The notes under the pieces: generated by a model
The model's input: only the letters and a program-made list of their open reading frames with translations
The model's database searches: none
What the model was told of the DNA's origin: nothing
Made by a program: the position numbers and the translations under genes
NCBI RefSeq assembly: GCF_013426205.1
Contig: NC_089425.1
Coordinates: 744,001-808,000 of the forward strand
Source: Metarhizium brunneum
Lineage: Eukaryota > Ascomycota > Sordariomycetes > Hypocreales > Clavicipitaceae
DNA: 64,000 nt
Direction: 5' to 3'
In this document: piece after piece, positions 59,806-64,000 of the stretch
Numbering within the stretch: position 1 is the first letter of the stretch
Layout of the letters: every line of letters begins with the position of its first letter

Positions 59806-61400
59806 GGTGGCTATTCAAAGTGATGAGGGATCCAAACGGCGAAGAAACGGATTTAGCGGTGATAGTGGCCTGAGGTTTGCGTGGTGCTAAGTTTCGACTC
59901 TGCGGACGAGAGTGAATTTATGGGTTTGCTTGAGCCTACAAATATTAAAGTGAGTCCTGCTCATTACATCCCGTGCACGACCATCACTCAATGCCATTCG
60001 TCAGGGTGTCTAAGTTGTGCGCCGTTTGAATTAGGAGCCTATGGGTCAACCACCATGCTATTTAGTAGAAACAAGTAACTATTGGCTCAACTCGCGGCTT
60101 GATCGTGAATACAACTATATGATTGAGGAGATTGAGTCATAATCCTAGGAGAACGACCTTCTACCCGTGCCTCTTTCATATATGAGCATCATCCTAGCTC
60201 ACCGTAAGTTTGCGTAATTATCAAGGGAACAGTAATATAATTATGGCCTTACTCATGGACTCTTTCGTTATCGTGAGTCAAGCTCCCTGGGACACTGCCA
60301 AGAGTCCAAAGTATTTCAACGCCAGCATGGCAATTTGGCTACTATGATACTATAAGAACAGAATAATTAAGGCAGGAATATCTCTCAGTCATTCTATAGC
60401 CTTGAATTTAATGATGATTAGGAGAAACGGAACGGTTACCGTAGTTAACACACATGCATACAGATACCTACCAGAGCTCCTCACCCCTTGGTGAGCCCTT
60501 TCGGGTAATTCCAGCACCACAAGGCATGTCGAATATTGGTGTAAATATATTTCTGTACATGATAATTATTGGATCGACTAATGCCAAGTCTCATCTCGTC
60601 TCGTATCCTCAACCTTGTGACTTGCAGAATGACAGAATGCATGAAATCTCAGACCAGGATTGAGAGCTTGGCATTGACAAGTTGCATGATTGACAGGCCA
60701 TTTTCACGCTCCGGTAGGATGAATGCATGAAATCTCAGACCAGGATTGAATGCTTGGCATTGGCGAGTTGCATGATTGACAGGCCATTTTCACGCTCCGG
60801 TAGGATGAATGCATGATTCTGCATTAAATTACAGACATAGACTTTAGATTAAAGAACGTTCTTCCTTATTTCCAGGCGGTATTATGTTAGGAGAGTAAGC
60901 CTCAAATGCTCCATAGACGCCGCACAAAATAACACACACTCAAGGATCCAGGCTGGAATAACTGAAGAATCTATTGATCATGGATCCAGGGCACACTTTT
61001 GGGAACCACTCCTCTTGGCCCCTGCTTATACGACGGACAGACACTGCACACCGTCCAAGCGCCAGATCTGTAGGTCATCGCAAACATATCAGAGCACCGG
61101 CGTGAATCAGACAAAGCTCTACTCGTAGGGTGGTGTTGTGAGGACGTCATCAAAGCGGACCATTCTTTATTATGAAGACCAGCCTGGAACTGACACCAAT
61201 ACGGCATCATGCTCTACAGGTCGGTCCACCATGTCAACACATCGGCTGTGATTTGGGTTGAGAATGTCGGATAAGACTGCCTCTGCTAGTCAACAAGCAA
61301 ACTTAATGTAAGGGATCTGACGGTGATGTGCCGGATCCGATGATGTGCCGGATTCACGCCGCTTCATTCACTCAACTTCAACTTCAAGTAGCTCAACAAC
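59806..61400. other. Intergenic, 1.6 kb, with a tandem duplication
   Basis: Promoter of the ADP-ribosyltransferase gene at the left. No convincing gene. The 86-bp tandem duplication at 60635-60816 is listed separately. Minus-strand frames at 60970-61210 are motif-free. Confidence 0.4.
60635..60816. repeat. Tandem repeat, 86-bp unit, 2.1 copies
   Basis: Units 60635-60720 and 60721-60806 are near-identical (differences at GAGAG/GAATG and GACAAG/GGCGAG). They are followed by the first 10 bases of a third unit (GAATGCATGA). Each unit starts GAATGCATGA and ends CTCCGGTAGGAT. Confidence 0.9.
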
Positions 61401-61785
61401 CATGGTGCAATTGACGAGGCGCTTAAATTTCCGAAATCGTCGGAGTGAATTAATTATGCAAAGGTCGCACGATGCTTCAATTGCGATGAGACTACGTTGC
61501 GACGCTGACATCAAATTAAACGCGGGCAAGACATGATGCCGATGCTTCGTATAAATCACGGCTATCAAAACACCAAGAACGAGAACGTATTGCCTATATT
61601 CATAAGCATTCACTACGCGGCATTCCACCCACCCTAAGTATAATTAAGAACTTGGCTCAGGATATAGCGAAAATGGAGCTGGGAAGGAACTGGGCTTATG
61701 GCTTCGCCAGGCACCATCGTAATGACCATGGGTGCGGCTGGTTGGATGGCTTTGACATAGCAACAGGGAAAACCGATAATACATC
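61401..61785 (+). pseudogene. pogo/CENP-B-type transposase, decayed N-terminal part
   Basis: The plus strand reads IDEALKFPKSSE, stop, YAKVARCFNCDETTLRR, stop, then after a frame change YKSRLSKHQERERIAYIHKH, RGIPPTLSIIKNLAQDIA, GRNWAYGFARHH and WLDGFDIATGKTDNT. This order (psq-type HTH, then CENP-B HTH, then the start of the DDE region) is that of fungal pogo/Fot-like transposases. Two in-frame stops and a frameshift show it is dead. It ends exactly where the copia LTR begins, so the retroelement lies within or against it. Confidence 0.65.
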
Positions 61786-62009
61786 TGTCACGTTATGAGA
61801 CTCATGTTAACTAAGCTTGTTCATAAAAATCATTATTCTTGTTGTTGCGAGTGCTGCAGACTCCGTCTGCAGCTCTCTTTTAATACCAAAAAAACTTCCT
61901 TTCGTCCGAATCTAACTTTCGGCTAAGTTTAGTCATGATAGCCGACGATATGACATCCAGCAATTACTCCAAGCTCTGCGACTTCAGTCTACAGAGGAAT
62001 TATCCGACA
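61786..62009 (-). mobile_element. 3' LTR of the copia element
   Basis: 224 bp. On the minus strand it begins TGTCGGATAATTCC and ends CGTGACA. It directly follows the polypurine tract and the end of the pol frame, so it is the 3' LTR. The 5' LTR lies beyond the window. Confidence 0.88.
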
Positions 62010-62019
62010 CACCCCCTTA
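62010..62019 (-). other. Polypurine tract of the copia element
   Basis: On the minus strand the sequence next to the LTR reads TAAGGGGGTG, a purine run in the place where plus-strand DNA synthesis is primed. Confidence 0.75.
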
Positions 62020-62079
62020 GATGAGCTTCTTCCCAAGTGCTCATCTACAACTATTTATTGCCTCTGTCAAGCTTCAGTG

Positions 62080-64000
62080 TCAGCGCGTTTTAGCAGCTGG
62101 GCCTCCCGGGCTTGGCATTCTTTTGCCTCCCTTCGCACCTAGCTTCACTTCAAGGTCTAATTTGTTGTCAGGGCTTTGAAATCTCTCGTGCACCTTGCTT
62201 CGAGCTTCTTCCAGCTTGGCTTCATTGCCAATGCGGTTTCGAATATCTTCGATTTGCAATTGCCGTAAGAATTCAATGTGTCGCACCTTGGGTAACGCCT
62301 TCGTCATCCCGTCCGCTACCATGTCCTTCGATTCCACCCAACGCACCTTAATTTGACTATTTTGAACTTGTTGGCGTAGCCAGTGCTGGTAAATATCGAC
62401 ATGACGAAGCTGAGTGGTCAACTTTGCTGACTCTTCAATTAACAGCCTAATCGTCTGTCTATTGTCAATTTCCAATTGCAAAGGCTCGTCCAATTGAATT
62501 TCTAAAGATCGTAGCAGTCTTCCTGCAGCTATCATTTCTTTGGCTGCTTCTGACGCTGCAAGTAGCTCGGCTTCTGTACTTGAGGTTGTTACGGTGGTCT
62601 GCTTCGATGCCTTCCATGCAATCGGCCCACCATACAGCTTTAGTACGTAGCCTTGTGAGCTTTTTCGATCTTCTGTATTGTCGGCGAATGATGCGTCACT
62701 CGAGCCGATGAACGTTTCTATTGGTTTTGTGTTGTGTTGATCATTATTTCCAAGTCGCAGGGCAAACGATCTAGTGGAATAGAGGTACTGAATCACCCTA
62801 TCCGCTGCTCTGTGGTGTACATCGGTTGGATTCAGGTTATGCCGTGCTAATCGGCTGACCGCGAATGCGATGTCTGGTCTTGTTGAAATGGCTGCGAACA
62901 AAATGGATCCAACCTTTTGCTGGTATAGCTCGATTGACTTCTTTGCCGCTTGTGTCTCCGATTTCAGTAATTCTTCTAGGCCCATAGGTGTTGCTGGCAC
63001 CTTGCCTTCTAGCTGAATGGAGAACTTGTGCGCTATTTTGTCAATATAAGCATCTTGGGTTAACCAGATTGTTCTGTTCCGCCTGTCTCTCAGGATGTGG
63101 ATTCCAAGAAACCACTTTGGTTCGCCCAGCTGTGTCATTAAGTATCGTCTTTTCAACCTTTCTATGGCTTCCTTGGCAATTTCTTTATCAGCTTTTCTGT
63201 ATGCCCAGATAATGTCATCAACAAAGAAAAATACCATCACAGGACCTTTAGTCATGATACATGGCTCCTGTGGAACTGGTTGAAAACCTAACTCTTGGAG
63301 GCTCTTTGTCAACTCCTTCTGCCACAACAGCGGTGACCTTCGCAGGCCATAGAGTGCTTTCTTCAAACGTAGCACCCTGCCATATTTTTCATAACCTGGT
63401 GGCATACGCATATAGACAACTTCGTCTAGCTCGCAGTTCACAAATGCATTGACAGCATCCATCTGTTCCAGTTCAAGGTCATGTTCGGCGGCTATCGCCA
63501 TTAGCGCTCGGAACGACATGCTAGCTAGCGTTGTTGCACGAGTCGGGAGAGCATTCTTTTCTTGCTGATTCCCGCACACAACAAGCCGCGCCTTGCATTT
63601 CTGGAGATGGCCGTGCTTATCCGTCTTGTAGGTAAATACCCACATGCAGCTAAGGACTCTTTGCCCTTTAGCTCGTGACCAAGGCACCTCAACAAAGGAA
63701 TCCATCTGGCTATGTGACGCAAGGTGTTCTTGCTGTGCCTTGACAAATTGATCCTTGAACGGATGGCCCTCCAGGTCCTTCATGGTCTTTGGAGCTTCTG
63801 GTAGATTCCTCTTGTGCGGTTGAAACTTAACCCCGGCATTAAATGCACCATGGACTGCTGTCTCAATTCGAATCGGATGGAATTCGTGGAATCGATAGTT
63901 GGCACTGACCTGCTCTACCTTGTAGTCGCAGCAGTTTGAGTTGTGGCCTTTAGTATCCACCCCCTCAGGATGGCCAGATCGGTGGCGAATTGGAAGATTG
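62080..64000 (-). mobile_element. Ty1/copia retrotransposon pol: reverse transcriptase and RNase H, partial
   Basis: The minus-strand frame is open from the window edge to the stop at 62080, 640 codons, so the gag-protease-integrase part is outside. Copia-type reverse transcriptase motifs appear in order: KARLVVCGNQQ, MDAVNAFVNCELDEVVYMRMPPGY, KKALYGLRRSPLLW and the catalytic FVDDIIW. RNase H follows: SSDASFADN, RKSSQGY, STEAELLAASEA and LRHVDIYQHWLR. No stop or frameshift interrupts the visible part, and CpA/TpG are not depleted, so this copy is young or has escaped RIP. Order RT before RNase H at the end of pol with a 3' LTR 70 bp on is diagnostic of copia rather than gypsy. Confidence 0.95.

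Noticed and set aside
58793..62351. Short plus-strand frames antisense to the ADP-ribosyltransferase and copia pol
   Set aside because: Shadows of the minus-strand coding regions.

Overview
The window reads as nuclear DNA of a filamentous ascomycete (Pezizomycotina), most likely Sordariomycetes and probably Hypocreales. Genes carry short spliceosomal introns (about 45-90 bp, GTRNGT donors, CTAAC-like branch points). Typical fungal families are present: CFEM protein, TBC Rab-GAP, CSC1/OSCA channel, soluble Dpm1, alcohol-acetyltransferase family. One AT-rich block shows the signature of repeat-induced point mutation (RIP). A secreted enterotoxin-A-like ADP-ribosyltransferase on the right arm fits families expanded in insect- and nematode-associated Hypocreales; that lineage guess is inference.

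Left arm, 1-45.6 kb, is a normal gene-bearing compartment: partial membrane protein (1-1327), aldo/keto reductase (2306-3339), HIT hydrolase (4359-4931, -), GLOD5-like VOC protein (5521-5931, -), acidic nuclear-type protein (8370-9206), a gene-poor stretch with one orphan 3' exon pair (11335-11781), TBC Rab-GAP (15648-18446), Ubc14-like E2 (19556-20125, -), an unassigned four-exon gene (20644-21532, -), Rrp1/Nop52 (21864-22707), a large coiled-coil single-TM protein (22974-26321, -), acetyltransferase (27594-29156), CSC1/OSCA channel (29575-32775, -), CFEM small secreted protein (36244-36628), an unassigned basic/proline-rich nuclear-type protein (37646-38913, -), Dpm1 (40958-41752), FabG-like SDR (42100-43043, -), a small Cys-containing gene (43806-44134, -) and tRNA-Ser(CGA) (45155-45235).

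At 45.7 kb the character changes. A block of about 2.75 kb (45720-48470) is almost only A/T and has nearly no CpA, TpG or CpG. Short ACCACC...GGTGGT hairpins flank it on both sides. Immediately to its right a five-exon DUF3435 tyrosine recombinase with C-terminal C2H2 finger (48913-51344, +) points rightward, the position and orientation expected of a Starship 'captain'. To its right (51.3-64 kb) lies a mobile-element graveyard: a solo LTR with a perfect 5-bp target duplication inside an unknown gene, more LTR copies of the same family in both orientations, a second solo-LTR family, hAT and pogo transposase remnants, a decapitated SDR pseudogene, a C6-type regulator lacking its zinc cluster, the intact ADP-ribosyltransferase gene, and an open Ty1/copia pol frame running off the right edge with its 3' LTR at 61786-62009.

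The left-arm genes are mostly housekeeping (ribosome biogenesis, vesicle traffic, ubiquitin, N-glycosylation/GPI donor synthesis) and share no obvious pathway. The main candidate for something undescribed is the right arm: a recombinase-led, possibly Starship-derived accessory region beside a RIP-inactivated element. Its right end is not in the window, so that idea is untested here.
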